From an uncultured Eubacteriales bacterium (GTDB taxonomy: Bacteria; Bacillota; Clostridia; Christensenellales; UBA1242), in NCBI GenBank assembly GCA_948806215.1, contig CAQIDI010000001.1, forward strand, positions 203,714 to 267,713: a stretch of 64,000 nucleotides of DNA, written 5' to 3'. The notes beneath the pieces are model-generated. The model made no database searches and was not told the DNA's origin. It was given only the letters and a program-made list of their open reading frames with translations. Positions 34,237-42,918 of the stretch are shown here, in pieces (the stretch's first letter is position 1; every line of letters begins with the position of its first letter). A program made the translations under genes and the position numbers.

Positions 34237-34250
34237 AAAACATTTGTTCG
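34237..34250 (-). promoter_or_regulatory. LexA/DinR-type SOS box upstream of uvrB
   Basis: CGAACAAATGTTTT on the minus strand matches the Bacillus consensus CGAACRNRYGTTYC at 13 of 14 positions. It lies about 35 nt upstream of the -10. uvrB is a classic LexA target, so the match is unlikely to be chance. Confidence 0.65.
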
Positions 34251-34295
34251 ATTAATTTTAACATATATCAATAAAATAGTGAATTCTTTTTATAA

Positions 34296-34658
34296 CTAAA
34301 ATTTAAAAATTGCTTTTAAAATTAATGTAACAACAAACGATATTATGGCAAGAACAACTGTTCTACCCAAAATTAAATATGTTGTTTTTTTGCGTTGTTG
34401 TTTTTCACGCAAATAACCTTCACCCTTAGTTTTTAAAGAAACACAGTAAATTAACTCGCCATTTTTATCAGAATTAACAACATCAATATAATTATCTAAC
34501 ATTAAATTGTTAATTATTTTATCAACATCTTCTTCGGTAATAGTAATTTTTGGAGCTAACGAATCAATTATTTCTTTAGGAGAAATAAGAGTGCTTTGTT
34601 TATCTATGCACTTTTCAAAAATATAATCCATTGCTTTTTTCTCGTTTCTACTTAGCAT
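34296..34658 (-). CDS. Winged-helix-like protein with C-terminal TM anchor (copy A), 120 aa
   Basis: Residues 1-75 look like a winged helix (MLSRNEKKAMDYIFEKC, TITEEDVDKIINNLMLDNYIDVV, YCVSLKTKGEGYL). A basic linker (REKQQRKK) and one membrane helix (YLILGRTVVLAIISFVVTLIL) close the protein. AGGAGTG precedes the ATG. The next gene upstream encodes the same layout with little identity, suggesting an old tandem duplication. A membrane-tethered DNA-binding protein is inferred; DNA binding is unproven. Confidence 0.7.
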   Translation of the reverse strand: MLSRNEKKAMDYIFEKCIDKQSTLISPKEIIDSLAPKITITEEDVDKIINNLMLDNYIDVVNSDKNGELIYCVSLKTKGEGYLREKQQRKKTTYLILGRTVVLAIISFVVTLILKAIFKF

Positions 34659-34668
34659 AGTTCACTCC

Positions 34669-35031
34669 TTATTTAAACAAATAAATTGCTAAAAAAGCAC
34701 CAATAAAAGCCATTATGCCACTAAACAACGCAGTTAAAACAAGCATTAAACTTGATCTTCTTTGAGTTTTAGCAGCATTAACACTTTCTTCAATAATCAT
34801 TCTGCCCTTTGGCAAAACCGATAGGCAATAAGTATTGTTTTCAGCATATTTTATATCGATATACTGTCCCAATTTTAGATGTTCCAAAATTTGGTCAACA
34901 CTTAACTTGCTACTCTTTTTTTCGGAAGATAATTTTTCTATTAAACTATCATAATCAATAACTTTATAAGTTCCTTCCTCGCACATCGAGTTTAAAACTT
35001 TTAAAACTTTAAAACTTTTTCTATCTAACAT
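34669..35031 (-). CDS. Winged-helix-like protein with C-terminal TM anchor (copy B), 120 aa
   Basis: I choose ATG 35031 (AAGGAA 6 nt upstream) over the ATG 33 bases earlier, which lacks a ribosome site; both tandem proteins are then 120 residues. It has the same plan as its neighbour: MLDRKSFKVLKVLNSMCEEG, LSVDQILEHLKLGQYIDIKY, YCLSVLPKGRMII, a basic stretch (KTQRRSS) and a membrane helix at the end. The gap to copy A is 10 nt, so they are co-transcribed. Function unknown. Confidence 0.7.
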   Translation of the reverse strand: MLDRKSFKVLKVLNSMCEEGTYKVIDYDSLIEKLSSEKKSSKLSVDQILEHLKLGQYIDIKYAENNTYCLSVLPKGRMIIEESVNAAKTQRRSSLMLVLTALFSGIMAFIGAFLAIYLFK

Positions 35032-35178
35032 AAAGTATTCCTTAACTAGTATTAATTTTAACAAATTTTAATAATTTTAGCAAACTTTTTACTTTTTTTA
35101 ATTACTCAACCATAGTTTAAATTTTTCCTTAAAAAAAATAATTATAATTTATTTGATAATTATTTTGCAACAAATAAA

Positions 35179-35204
35179 AAAACAAGCGATTACTCGCTTG
35201 TTTT
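35179..35204 (-). terminator. Terminator of the Ig-repeat surface gene
   Basis: Perfect 11-bp stem AAAACAAGCGA/TCGCTTGTTTT (35179-35189 with 35194-35204). Confidence 0.85.
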
Positions 35205-35212
35205 AGTTTTTA

Positions 35213-38200
35213 TTATTTTCTTTTATTGTTTTTAGAACCTTTTTTAGCACCTTTCTTTCTGCCAGTTATTACAAAGTATGCAACAACACCAACTAGAATT
35301 AAGGAAGCAACAACAATTAAAATTGTTCCAACAATAGGTTTTACAGTGTTATTGTTAGTTTCGTTTCCAGCAACAACAATATTGTAACTCTTAGTTGTTT
35401 TATTACCAGCTTTATCGGTAATAACAATTCTTAATTCGTAAGTTCCGCTTTCTTCAAATTTCCATCTGTATTGACCAGATTTTGAAGAATCGCCTTGATA
35501 TTCGTTTTTAACGATTGAGCTTGAAGGATTGTATAAGTTAACAGATGCAGTATATTCTGCTTTAGATTCGCCTGCTGGAACTTTAATAGCTTCGCTACCT
35601 TTAATTCCATCAATGGTTACCATATCTAAGTTAAAGTCGTAGTAACTATTAATTTTAGCATTGCTAATTAAATCTTCTTCAGAATCGTTCCATTCCATAT
35701 CAGGAGCTTCGCAGTCACCAACCTTAACTTCTTTAGTTAATTCGTAAGAATTACCTGCAGCATCGGTTGCAATATAAGATATTGTGTAAGTTCCTTGTTT
35801 GTTAGCTGTGAATTTATAACGAGTAGTAAATTCACTAGAACCTGTGTATTTAGGTTCGGTAATTTCTTCAACAGCAACTTCTTTTCCATCAACATCAGTA
35901 ACTTTTACTGTTAAAGTAATATCTTCTACTGCTGTTTGATCGTAGTTGTTACCAGAATTTTCTGGGTCACGATATCCATCGTAAATTGTTCCAATACCAG
36001 GAGCAACAATTTCTACAGAACCTGCTTCTTCGTTCCAAGCTTGGTTCAAGTTTAAAGTATAATCGTTTTCTAAAGTAATAGTTGGTTTAATTGTATCGCT
36101 AGCTGTAATTGTGTAGGATTTAGATTCGGTTAAGTTACCGTTAGCATCCCAACCAGTATATTTAATAATATAAGTTCCAGCAATATCAGGAGTAAATCCA
36201 ACAGTACCACGACGGTTCATACTTGGACCTTCAATAATATCCCAATATGTTCCAGCTATGCCTTTAACTCTGCTTTCATAAGGAACATCGTTTGTAACAT
36301 TTGTTAAAATAACGCCGTTATCTTTTAATGTTGCAGCAGGAATTTCAATAAACTTACCAACTTCAACTGTACCACTTAAAACATCAGTACTGCTTAGGTT
36401 AATGGTTGGTTTTTCTGTGTCGTATACTCTAACACCAAAAGATTTTGTTATAATGTTTCCACCACTATCTTTAGCAGTGTAAGTAATTGAATAAACACCA
36501 CTATAATCAGCAGTAAATGTTCCGTTTGCAATAGCGTGTGTATAAACATCATCTGCAAAAGTTTTTGTTACTTTAGAATTTTTAACAGTAACAACTTTTC
36601 CATATGGATCTCTTACTTTAACATTTAATGTTAAGTATGCATCAGCATCGGAAATTTTAATTTCTGGTAATGTTACAATATCTTTTTGGCTAAATGCTGC
36701 TCTTGTTTCTTCGTTAACAGGAACTGCAAGCATACCATTTTCGGTAATAGCAACTTGTGAACCAATTTTACCTGTTTCAGGGTCAACTTGGTTGCTTTCG
36801 TCTAATTTATCATTTAAAGTTACCGCATTTGCTTTTGATAAGTTAACTAAAACATCTTCGTTAGTTGTTACAAATGTTGGAGGAACTAAGTCGTTATTTG
36901 AAATAATAGTTACAGGACGAACAATTGTAGAAACTTCCGCATTATAGTCGTTTTTAGCAACTGCGTGTAAATATAATGTTTTGTTTTCGCCAACATTAAT
37001 TTTGGTTAAATCTAAAACTAATTTACCACTTGCATTAACATCGGTAATTTCGTTTTTAACATCAAAACTATCTTCCGAGAAAGAATAGTAAACGTGAGTT
37101 TCTGGTAGTGTATCAAATTTATCGGTTGCTGTTGGTTTAGAGAATGTTAGTTTACCATCTGCATCAACAGAACTGCTAACAGCTGCAAATTCGATAGTAG
37201 GTTTAATTAAATTACCATCATTTTTAACATCCGCTTCGTTAACAACTTTAACTTGGTAAGATTTAACTGTTTGTCCACCATCTTTATCTTGAGCGGTGTA
37301 ACGGAACATATAATCACCAGTAGCTGTAAAAGTGTATTCTGCATATTCGTTATTTTTATAATCGCTACCATCTGGTTTGCGAAGTGTGATTGTAGTGTTT
37401 GAGCTAACAACTCTAACTGCCCTTGTATAGGTCATTTCAGAGAAATCACTAAAGTTATCAGCAGCAAAAATTGCAGGTAGTTTAACTGTTGCTTTGTTTT
37501 CGCCTTCAACATTTTTTAAAACAACAACACTTGGCACACTATATTCTAAGTTTCCAAGAGCTTTTTCAATAGCTTCTTTGCGTTTTTCTTCTGTCATAGC
37601 TTTTGCTTCGTCAGAATTGCTGTCGTATAATAAAACGTCAACATCGGAATTATATTCGCCATTTTGGTCAACATCACGATAAACAGTTTTAATTGTTGTT
37701 TTTCCGTCAACTGTTTCATATGTGTATTGGTTAACTGGGTTAACAACAGGGTTTTCGTTATCTCTAACATTTTCAATCATAAATGAACTTGTTTTAGAAG
37801 AAATACCAAACAATGGAATTGATGCTTTATAAGTTACTCTGTAGTTTCCTTTAACCATTGGAACAAACGAATAATCTTTAACTTCAACATCGGTTGCTGT
37901 TCCGTTTTCGGAAATGTGTTGAACTTTAATTTCAACAAATGCATCTAATTCATCTGTTGTTCCATTTTTATCAACAACTTTAATTTGTGGTAATGATACT
38001 TTTTTACCAAGTTTAACATCACTTGATGTAGGAACTGCAGATTTATAACTAAAGTTTAAGCTCATTTTAGATGTATCGTAACCATCTTTAACAACAAAAC
38101 TATCGGTTTTATAATCTTGAACTGAACCACTGCGATAGTATTTATAAATAATTTCATAAACACCAGCTTTTGTTGGTTGGAAATTATAAGTTTTAGTTTC

Positions 38201-38803
38201 TGCATTATATGTTAAGTTAGAAGCTTCACTAGCACCATCTTTACTAGCAACTGTAACTCTTAAGCCATTGTTACTTGAATCTGCAGGAGAAGTTACTTCT
38301 TCTTCGCTTAATTCATCATCGCCCTTTTTAACAGTTGGAAGTGGAATTTTAATTTCGGTGTTAGTTGCAACAACTGCAGGAATAACATATTGGCTATTTG
38401 TTGGTAAAGAAATAGCATAGTCATCGCCTTCAACCAAAATTTTAAGTTCTTCGGTTGTTGTTGTTACTTGACCATCTTTTACTGCAGAATATTTAACAGT
38501 GTAATAACCTTTTTGGCTAGGTGTAAAATTAGTTACCTCGCTAATTGATTTAGCGTCAACCATTTTATAACCACGAGGGTCTAAAATTGTAACTTTAACA
38601 TCTGCGCTTCCAGTTGATGTAACAGTTGGAAGTGTTATAGGTTCTCCCACTCTTCCTTTACCAGAGAAACGGCTAACCGAAATTAAATCACCAAACATTG
38701 TTGTTTCATCGGTATAGTCAGCCAAAACTGTGTAGTTTTGAGTAGCAAGCATAGTTGCTGATACTGACGCAAGAATAAGTGGAACAATAATTTTACCTTT
38801 CAT
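35213..38803 (-). CDS. Large secreted, membrane-anchored protein with at least eight Ig-like repeats
   Basis: A signal peptide (KGKIIVPLILASVSATMLA) is followed by bacterial Ig/cadherin-like modules, each ending with a 'F....GxYxIxYxAxDxxGN' strand; I count about eight (e.g. FTPSQKGYYTVKYSAV, FTPDIAGTYIIKYTGWDANGN, FTANKQGTYTISYIATDAAGN). The C-terminus is a membrane helix (IVGTILIVVASLILVGVVAYFVI) and a short Lys/Arg-rich tail, without LPXTG. It is an adhesin-like or structural surface protein. AAGGAG precedes the ATG and a strong promoter is present, so expression is likely high. Binding partner unknown. Confidence 0.85.
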   Translation of the reverse strand: MKGKIIVPLILASVSATMLATQNYTVLADYTDETTMFGDLISVSRFSGKGRVGEPITLPTVTSTGSADVKVTILDPRGYKMVDAKSISEVTNFTPSQKGYYTVKYSAVKDGQVTTTTEELKILVEGDDYAISLPTNSQYVIPAVVATNTEIKIPLPTVKKGDDELSEEEVTSPADSSNNGLRVTVASKDGASEASNLTYNAETKTYNFQPTKAGVYEIIYKYYRSGSVQDYKTDSFVVKDGYDTSKMSLNFSYKSAVPTSSDVKLGKKVSLPQIKVVDKNGTTDELDAFVEIKVQHISENGTATDVEVKDYSFVPMVKGNYRVTYKASIPLFGISSKTSSFMIENVRDNENPVVNPVNQYTYETVDGKTTIKTVYRDVDQNGEYNSDVDVLLYDSNSDEAKAMTEEKRKEAIEKALGNLEYSVPSVVVLKNVEGENKATVKLPAIFAADNFSDFSEMTYTRAVRVVSSNTTITLRKPDGSDYKNNEYAEYTFTATGDYMFRYTAQDKDGGQTVKSYQVKVVNEADVKNDGNLIKPTIEFAAVSSSVDADGKLTFSKPTATDKFDTLPETHVYYSFSEDSFDVKNEITDVNASGKLVLDLTKINVGENKTLYLHAVAKNDYNAEVSTIVRPVTIISNNDLVPPTFVTTNEDVLVNLSKANAVTLNDKLDESNQVDPETGKIGSQVAITENGMLAVPVNEETRAAFSQKDIVTLPEIKISDADAYLTLNVKVRDPYGKVVTVKNSKVTKTFADDVYTHAIANGTFTADYSGVYSITYTAKDSGGNIITKSFGVRVYDTEKPTINLSSTDVLSGTVEVGKFIEIPAATLKDNGVILTNVTNDVPYESRVKGIAGTYWDIIEGPSMNRRGTVGFTPDIAGTYIIKYTGWDANGNLTESKSYTITASDTIKPTITLENDYTLNLNQAWNEEAGSVEIVAPGIGTIYDGYRDPENSGNNYDQTAVEDITLTVKVTDVDGKEVAVEEITEPKYTGSSEFTTRYKFTANKQGTYTISYIATDAAGNSYELTKEVKVGDCEAPDMEWNDSEEDLISNAKINSYYDFNLDMVTIDGIKGSEAIKVPAGESKAEYTASVNLYNPSSSIVKNEYQGDSSKSGQYRWKFEESGTYELRIVITDKAGNKTTKSYNIVVAGNETNNNTVKPIVGTILIVVASLILVGVVAYFVITGRKKGAKKGSKNNKRK

Positions 38804-38851
38804 AATGTGGAAATCTCCTTAAAGTATATATATAATAATATTAAACTAACT

Positions 38852-38880
38852 AATTTTATCTTTTTTACATTTAATTGTCA
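38852..38880 (-). promoter_or_regulatory. Sigma-A-type promoter of the Ig-repeat surface gene
   Basis: Consensus TTGACA (38875-38880), 17 nt, TAAAAT (38852-38857) on the minus strand. The gene-free stretch 38804-39130 otherwise holds only AT-rich DNA. Confidence 0.75.
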
Positions 38881-39130
38881 ACGAAATAACTATTAAAATA
38901 AATCATTTACTCCCCCAAATTTTGCTTTTAAACATAAAAACTTTAACTAAAAGTTATTTTTAATATGTTTCAAAATTGGAAAAATATGTAATAAATTTTG
39001 GAAAACTTTTCCAGTTATATTAAATATAATAAAATTAGCATAGTTTATAATTGATTTTTATCTTAAATATTCAACAGCTTTTAATTTAAGCAATTAAAAA
39101 AATTTTACTAATTTCTAAATTTAAAAAACA

Positions 39131-39159
39131 AAAAAAACCTGCTAAAAAGCAGGTTTTTT
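39131..39159 (-). terminator. Terminator of the Cys-rich gene
   Basis: Stem AAAAAACCTGCT/AGCAGGTTTTTT with a 4-A loop (arms near 39132-39143 and 39148-39159). Confidence 0.85.
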
Positions 39160-39164
39160 AATAA

Positions 39165-39371
39165 TTAATTGTTGCAAGTAGAGCAACCACAGCAGGATAA
39201 TAATAATAAAATTAAAATAATATTCCAGCAGCAATCGTTACCCATACCACCAAAACCGTTACCACCGCAACCGCAAAGTAATAAAATTAAAAGTAAGCAG
39301 CAGCAATTGTTGTTTGAGCCATTGCCACATCCGTTGCCGCAACCACCCATATTATTCATTCCGAAAAACAT
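39165..39371 (-). CDS. Small Cys/Gly-rich coat-like protein, 68 aa
   Basis: I start at ATG 39371 with AGGAGG 9-10 nt upstream, not 36 bases earlier. Of 68 residues 13 are Cys and 14 Gly. Two blocks repeat the pattern of a Cys cluster, a Leu/Ile run and another Cys cluster (CCCLLLILLLCGCGG and CCWNIILILLLLSCCGC). This resembles the high-cysteine 'chorion-class'-named proteins of Bacillus and Clostridium, thought to be spore-surface or coat material. The repeated hydrophobic runs could stack as amyloid-like strands. A sigma-K-like promoter upstream agrees. Function remains inference. Confidence 0.75.
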   Translation of the reverse strand: MFFGMNNMGGCGNGCGNGSNNNCCCLLLILLLCGCGGNGFGGMGNDCCWNIILILLLLSCCGCSTCNN

Positions 39372-39446
39372 TTTGTAAATCCTCCTAATATTTTTCAAAG
39401 CAAACATTTTTTTAATTTAAATATGTATAATTTGCTTTTATACTTC

Positions 39447-39474
39447 ATACTATGTAGGTTTTTTAAAATGTGTT
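39447..39474 (-). promoter_or_regulatory. Sigma-K-like (late mother-cell) promoter
   Basis: On the minus strand AACA (39471-39474), exactly 16 nt, CATAGTAT (39447-39454); Bacillus sigma-K consensus is mACm-N16-CATAnnnTA. It is about 75 nt before the Cys-rich gene. Short motifs in AT-rich DNA give false matches. Confidence 0.4.
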
Positions 39475-39549
39475 ACATTTTTTTAAAAAATTTATTTTTT
39501 TATTTTTTTGATATGTTTTAAGCAGTATATATTAAATATCTAATAAAAA

Positions 39550-39571
39550 AATATGCAACTAAATGCATATT
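39550..39571 (-). terminator. Terminator of hflX
   Basis: Stem AATATGCA/TGCATATT (39550-39557 with 39564-39571) followed by T run on the minus strand. Confidence 0.75.
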
Positions 39572-39576
39572 CTTTT

Positions 39577-41163
39577 TTATTTTGTTAAGTTTAAAATTTT
39601 AACTTTTAGTTCATCGATATTTATATTACTTTCTGCCGAAATATAAACGGTGTTACTATCCTTCATACCCGGAACTTCAATAAAGCCTGGCAACAAATCT
39701 ATTTTGTTAAATGCAACTAAAACTGGTGCTTTTGCTCCAATCTTTTTTAAAACTGCATCCACCACTTCCATATTTTTTTTATAGTTAGGGTCGCTTAAAT
39801 CAACCACGTGTAACAACAAATCTGCATAACGAGTTTCTTCTAATGTGCTAGAAAAAGCATCAATAAATTCGTGTGGAAGTTTATTAATAAAACCTACCGT
39901 ATCAACTAATATTATTTCCCTATTAAAATCTAGCCACAAGTTTCTAGAAGTTGTATCCAAAGTTGCAAACAACTCGTCCTTAGCATAAACATTGGCTTTG
40001 GTTAATAAGTTCATAAGAGTGCTTTTACCACTGTTAGTGTATCCAACAATAGCAACCGTTTTCTTTTTGGAATGCTTGCGATTTTGTCGGTTTAATTCTC
40101 TAGTTTTTTTAACTTGCTTTAATTCTTTTTCTTTGCGAGTTATTTTTTCGTTTATAACACGCCTATTTAATTCTAGTTTTGTTTCACCCGGCCCACGCAT
40201 TCCAACGCCGCCACCAAACCTTCCGCTAGATTCCATTAAACCATTTAATCTTGGTAAACTATTTTTTAGTTGAGCTAGTTCAACTTGTAACTTACCTTCT
40301 CTTGATTCGGCACGCTGAGCAAAAATATCTAGTATTAACATACTTCTATCAATAACTTTAACGCCAAGTGCGGTTTCTAAGTTGTTAATTTTGCTTCCAG
40401 TTAATTCGTTATCAAAAATAACCATATCAGCACCACCAATTTGCACTGCTCTTGAAACATCGTCAAGCTTTCCTTCACCAATCATATATTTAGGATCTGG
40501 TTTGCTACGCTTTTGCCAAAGTTTATCAACAACATTAATTCCTGCAGTTTCTGCCAAACCTTCTAGTTCTCTAATATCGGTTACAATATCATCAAACTTA
40601 TCAATTTCCGCCATTACAAGCACTGCTCGTTGCTGACGAACCATATTAGAAATCATATTAGTTGACCTGCTTCGTTCGCCAACATCATATTTTCCTATTC
40701 TATCTAACAAGCCATATTTGTTAACATATAAAATATTTGGAACAAAAACTATATCAATATTATTTCCGTTTAAGTAACCAACGTGTGCTCCAACCATACC
40801 AGTAATCGAAGCACCAATAGCACAAACACAATCAAACTTATAATTAATTAGCGTGGCTCTATCTATTGCACTTAGGTTGCTATCTCCTTTTGGAACAGTG
40901 TGAATTAATCTTAATCCAGATAACGAATTTTCGCCTTTTTCTAAATTGGTTAAGTCGGTTCTTTCTTTTTCGTTAACTAAAATATCTTTAACCATACCTT
41001 TACGATTTAAAACAACCGAAACTTCTAATCCTGTTTTATTTGTTATTTGAACCATTAATTTAACAAGTTCTAAATCAATAAAATCTTCCTTTTTTAAAAA
41101 CTTACCAAAATATGCAGAAATTTTATCTTTTAAATCTGTGTTTAATCTAATATCTATTTTCAT
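39577..41163 (-). CDS. hflX: Ribosome-associated GTPase HflX (long clostridial form)
   Basis: HflX splits stalled or hibernating 70S ribosomes. The HflX core has the nucleotide-binding subdomain (YMIGEGKLDDV ... DNELTGSKINNLE), the glycine-rich GMRGPGETKLE at 321-331, and the G domain: G1 GYTNSGKST at 374-382, G3 DTVGF at 421-425 and FNKIDLL. An N-terminal ~155-residue domain (GLRLIHTVPKGDSNLSAIDRATL) precedes it, as in other Clostridia; hence 528 instead of ~420 residues. AAAGGAGG precedes the ATG. The upstream membrane gene ends 23 nt away, so they may form an operon. Confidence 0.95.
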   Translation of the reverse strand: MKIDIRLNTDLKDKISAYFGKFLKKEDFIDLELVKLMVQITNKTGLEVSVVLNRKGMVKDILVNEKERTDLTNLEKGENSLSGLRLIHTVPKGDSNLSAIDRATLINYKFDCVCAIGASITGMVGAHVGYLNGNNIDIVFVPNILYVNKYGLLDRIGKYDVGERSRSTNMISNMVRQQRAVLVMAEIDKFDDIVTDIRELEGLAETAGINVVDKLWQKRSKPDPKYMIGEGKLDDVSRAVQIGGADMVIFDNELTGSKINNLETALGVKVIDRSMLILDIFAQRAESREGKLQVELAQLKNSLPRLNGLMESSGRFGGGVGMRGPGETKLELNRRVINEKITRKEKELKQVKKTRELNRQNRKHSKKKTVAIVGYTNSGKSTLMNLLTKANVYAKDELFATLDTTSRNLWLDFNREIILVDTVGFINKLPHEFIDAFSSTLEETRYADLLLHVVDLSDPNYKKNMEVVDAVLKKIGAKAPVLVAFNKIDLLPGFIEVPGMKDSNTVYISAESNINIDELKVKILNLTK

Positions 41164-41186
41164 ACATTTTCCTCCTTTGATAGTTT

Positions 41187-41963
41187 TTAATATTTTAGTG
41201 CCATTTTTTGATTAACTTGCAAAATAACATCGTTTATTTGTTCAGCCGATAATGTTACACTATAACCTAATTTATCTAGTTCTTTAATATTATTTCCAAC
41301 TTCGTTAATTCTGCCACCCACAGCAAAATTTAGCACTGTTTTTTCGTCGTTTACATAATTGGCTTTAAAAACCGAAAACAAATTGTTAAAATACTCACAC
41401 ATCTTAAGCGTTGCATTGTTAGAGTTTTCGCAATTTTCAAAATAATTTACATTAGAAATGTAAGTAAACAAATAACAATCTAATTTGTTTTCGTCTGCCA
41501 CAAAGCTTGTGTTATCAAATGCATAGTTAAAAGCATCTTTAGTTCTTGATAGTTTAGCAAGTGCTAAAACATATCGGTTTTTTAAATAATTATCTTCACT
41601 ATAAAGTTTGCTTTTAACCAAGTTAGTAACTTTTAGTGATAAGTTCTTTTCATCAATCTTTTTAATATAATCTCTATAATTTTCGTTAACACTAAACTCT
41701 TCAAAATAATTAACAAGTTTTTCGTTATTATCGGTTTTAATGCTTAAGTTTAAAATGGAATAAAGCACATCATAGTTTTTAGAATTTTTATAGTCTTTTT
41801 CAAAATAACTAAGTGCTGCATTGTTTGCTCCTAACTTATAGCTTATTTGCGCCATTGCATATGGGCACCATAAATGCAAACTAAGCATAACTAAACCAAG
41901 CAATAAAATAAGCGCTGCAAAAGTTATTAGCACTGGTTTTAACACATCTTTTTTAAAATTCAT
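41187..41963 (-). CDS. Membrane-anchored helical-repeat protein, 258 aa
   Basis: ATG 41963 is used because AAAGGAG lies 8 nt upstream; GTG codons just before it overlap that site. One membrane helix (VLITFAALILLLGLVMLSLHLW) near the N-terminus is followed by ~210 extracytoplasmic helical residues resembling TPR/Sel1-like repeats (ALSYFEKDYKNSKNYDVLYSIL ...). No enzyme motif is recognised. It precedes hflX in the same direction with a small gap. It may be an assembly or scaffolding protein; this is inference. Confidence 0.65.
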   Translation of the reverse strand: MNFKKDVLKPVLITFAALILLLGLVMLSLHLWCPYAMAQISYKLGANNAALSYFEKDYKNSKNYDVLYSILNLSIKTDNNEKLVNYFEEFSVNENYRDYIKKIDEKNLSLKVTNLVKSKLYSEDNYLKNRYVLALAKLSRTKDAFNYAFDNTSFVADENKLDCYLFTYISNVNYFENCENSNNATLKMCEYFNNLFSVFKANYVNDEKTVLNFAVGGRINEVGNNIKELDKLGYSVTLSAEQINDVILQVNQKMALKY

Positions 41964-42099
41964 TTGCACCACTCCTTTAATATTTGGCTAAGCCATATTT
42001 TATTATAGCAAATTAAAATAACAATACAAAATATTAATTAATATTAGTTATAAATAAATTATAAATATTTATGTGTTTAAACTTTTAAATTTAAAACAA

Positions 42100-42124
42100 A
42101 AAACAAGGCTTTAAACCTTGTTTT
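42100..42124 (-). terminator. Terminator of the small lipoprotein gene
   Basis: Stem AAAACAAGG/CCTTGTTTT (42100-42108 with 42116-42124) with T on the minus strand. Confidence 0.75.
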
Positions 42125-42800
42125 AAATGTTCTTTTTAGCCATAATTTCGTTTGTTATTGGGTCGATTATAACCGAATAACTTTTACCAAAACGAGAAAC
42201 AAAATTAACATACCAATAATAAGTTCCTAAAATGTCTTCGTCGCAAATAAGTTTTACATAGCATTCGCCTTTAAACTCATCGTTTTCAATAAAAGTTTGC
42301 AAGCTATCGTTTAATTCTTTACAAGCAATTTTAAGAGCGTTATCCCAATTAACATTAAAGTTATTAGTTACCGAAGTTAACTCAACCGATTCAACAAATT
42401 CGCCTGCTATAATCTTTGCTGTTATAACTTCTTCACTATAAATAATATTTCTTAAATCGTAAACATAAGAACCATCAAACGGATTTTGTTCTAATATGCC
42501 ATCGTATCTTGTTGTGCCAACAGTTAACACAAAATTAACTTCTTTAGGCATTGTTATATCGCTTTTAACTTTAAATGTTATAACACCAAAATCAACACTA
42601 TCGGTACAATATCCGTTAACCACATAGTTTTTTTCTCGTTTTCCACTCATTAATGTTACATTAATATTTTCTGTTTTACCGCTATAAAGGTTATATCTTA
42701 CTTCTGCTAAGTTATTTATAACTTTATCATAAATTTTTAAATTTGCACAACCACAAAAAACCAACAAACTAACTAGCAATAATAAACTAAATTTTTTCAT
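42123..42800 (-). CDS. Putative lipoprotein, 225 aa, unrecognised
   Basis: ATG 42800 is chosen: it begins MKKFSLLLLVSLLVFCGCAN, a lipoprotein signal with Cys following Gly although the -3 residue (Phe) is unusual. AAAGGTG is 10 nt upstream. The mature part is beta-rich (VRYNLYSGKTENINVTLMSGKREKNYVVNGY) with a C-terminal PepSY-like piece (ALKIACKELNDSLQTFI ... YYWYVNFVSRFGKSYSVIIDPITNEIM). The family is not certain. It would sit outside the membrane. It stands alone between hflX-side and rpiB genes. Confidence 0.68.
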   Translation of the reverse strand: MKKFSLLLLVSLLVFCGCANLKIYDKVINNLAEVRYNLYSGKTENINVTLMSGKREKNYVVNGYCTDSVDFGVITFKVKSDITMPKEVNFVLTVGTTRYDGILEQNPFDGSYVYDLRNIIYSEEVITAKIIAGEFVESVELTSVTNNFNVNWDNALKIACKELNDSLQTFIENDEFKGECYVKLICDEDILGTYYWYVNFVSRFGKSYSVIIDPITNEIMAKKNI

Positions 42801-42891
42801 ATTTCTCACACACCTTTTAATATTTATATGCAAGAAATTTTTATTTTAAAACCATTAAAAAATTTTATTTATAAGCAATTTGATAGCAATA

Positions 42892-42918
42892 AAAAAATGC
42901 GAATTAATCGCACTTTTT
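42892..42918 (-). terminator. Terminator of ywlE-rpiB
   Basis: Stem of about 11 bp (42892-42902 with 42908-42918), one G-U on the minus-strand RNA, overlapping the rpiB stop. Confidence 0.7.

Noticed and set aside
28861..34250. DNA-repair island acquired horizontally
   Set aside because: Base composition, signals and the uvrB-uvrA order are ordinary for the chromosome.
39169..39378. Plus-strand Gln/Pro-rich frame
   Set aside because: Antisense shadow of the Cys/Gly-rich peptide; no start signals.
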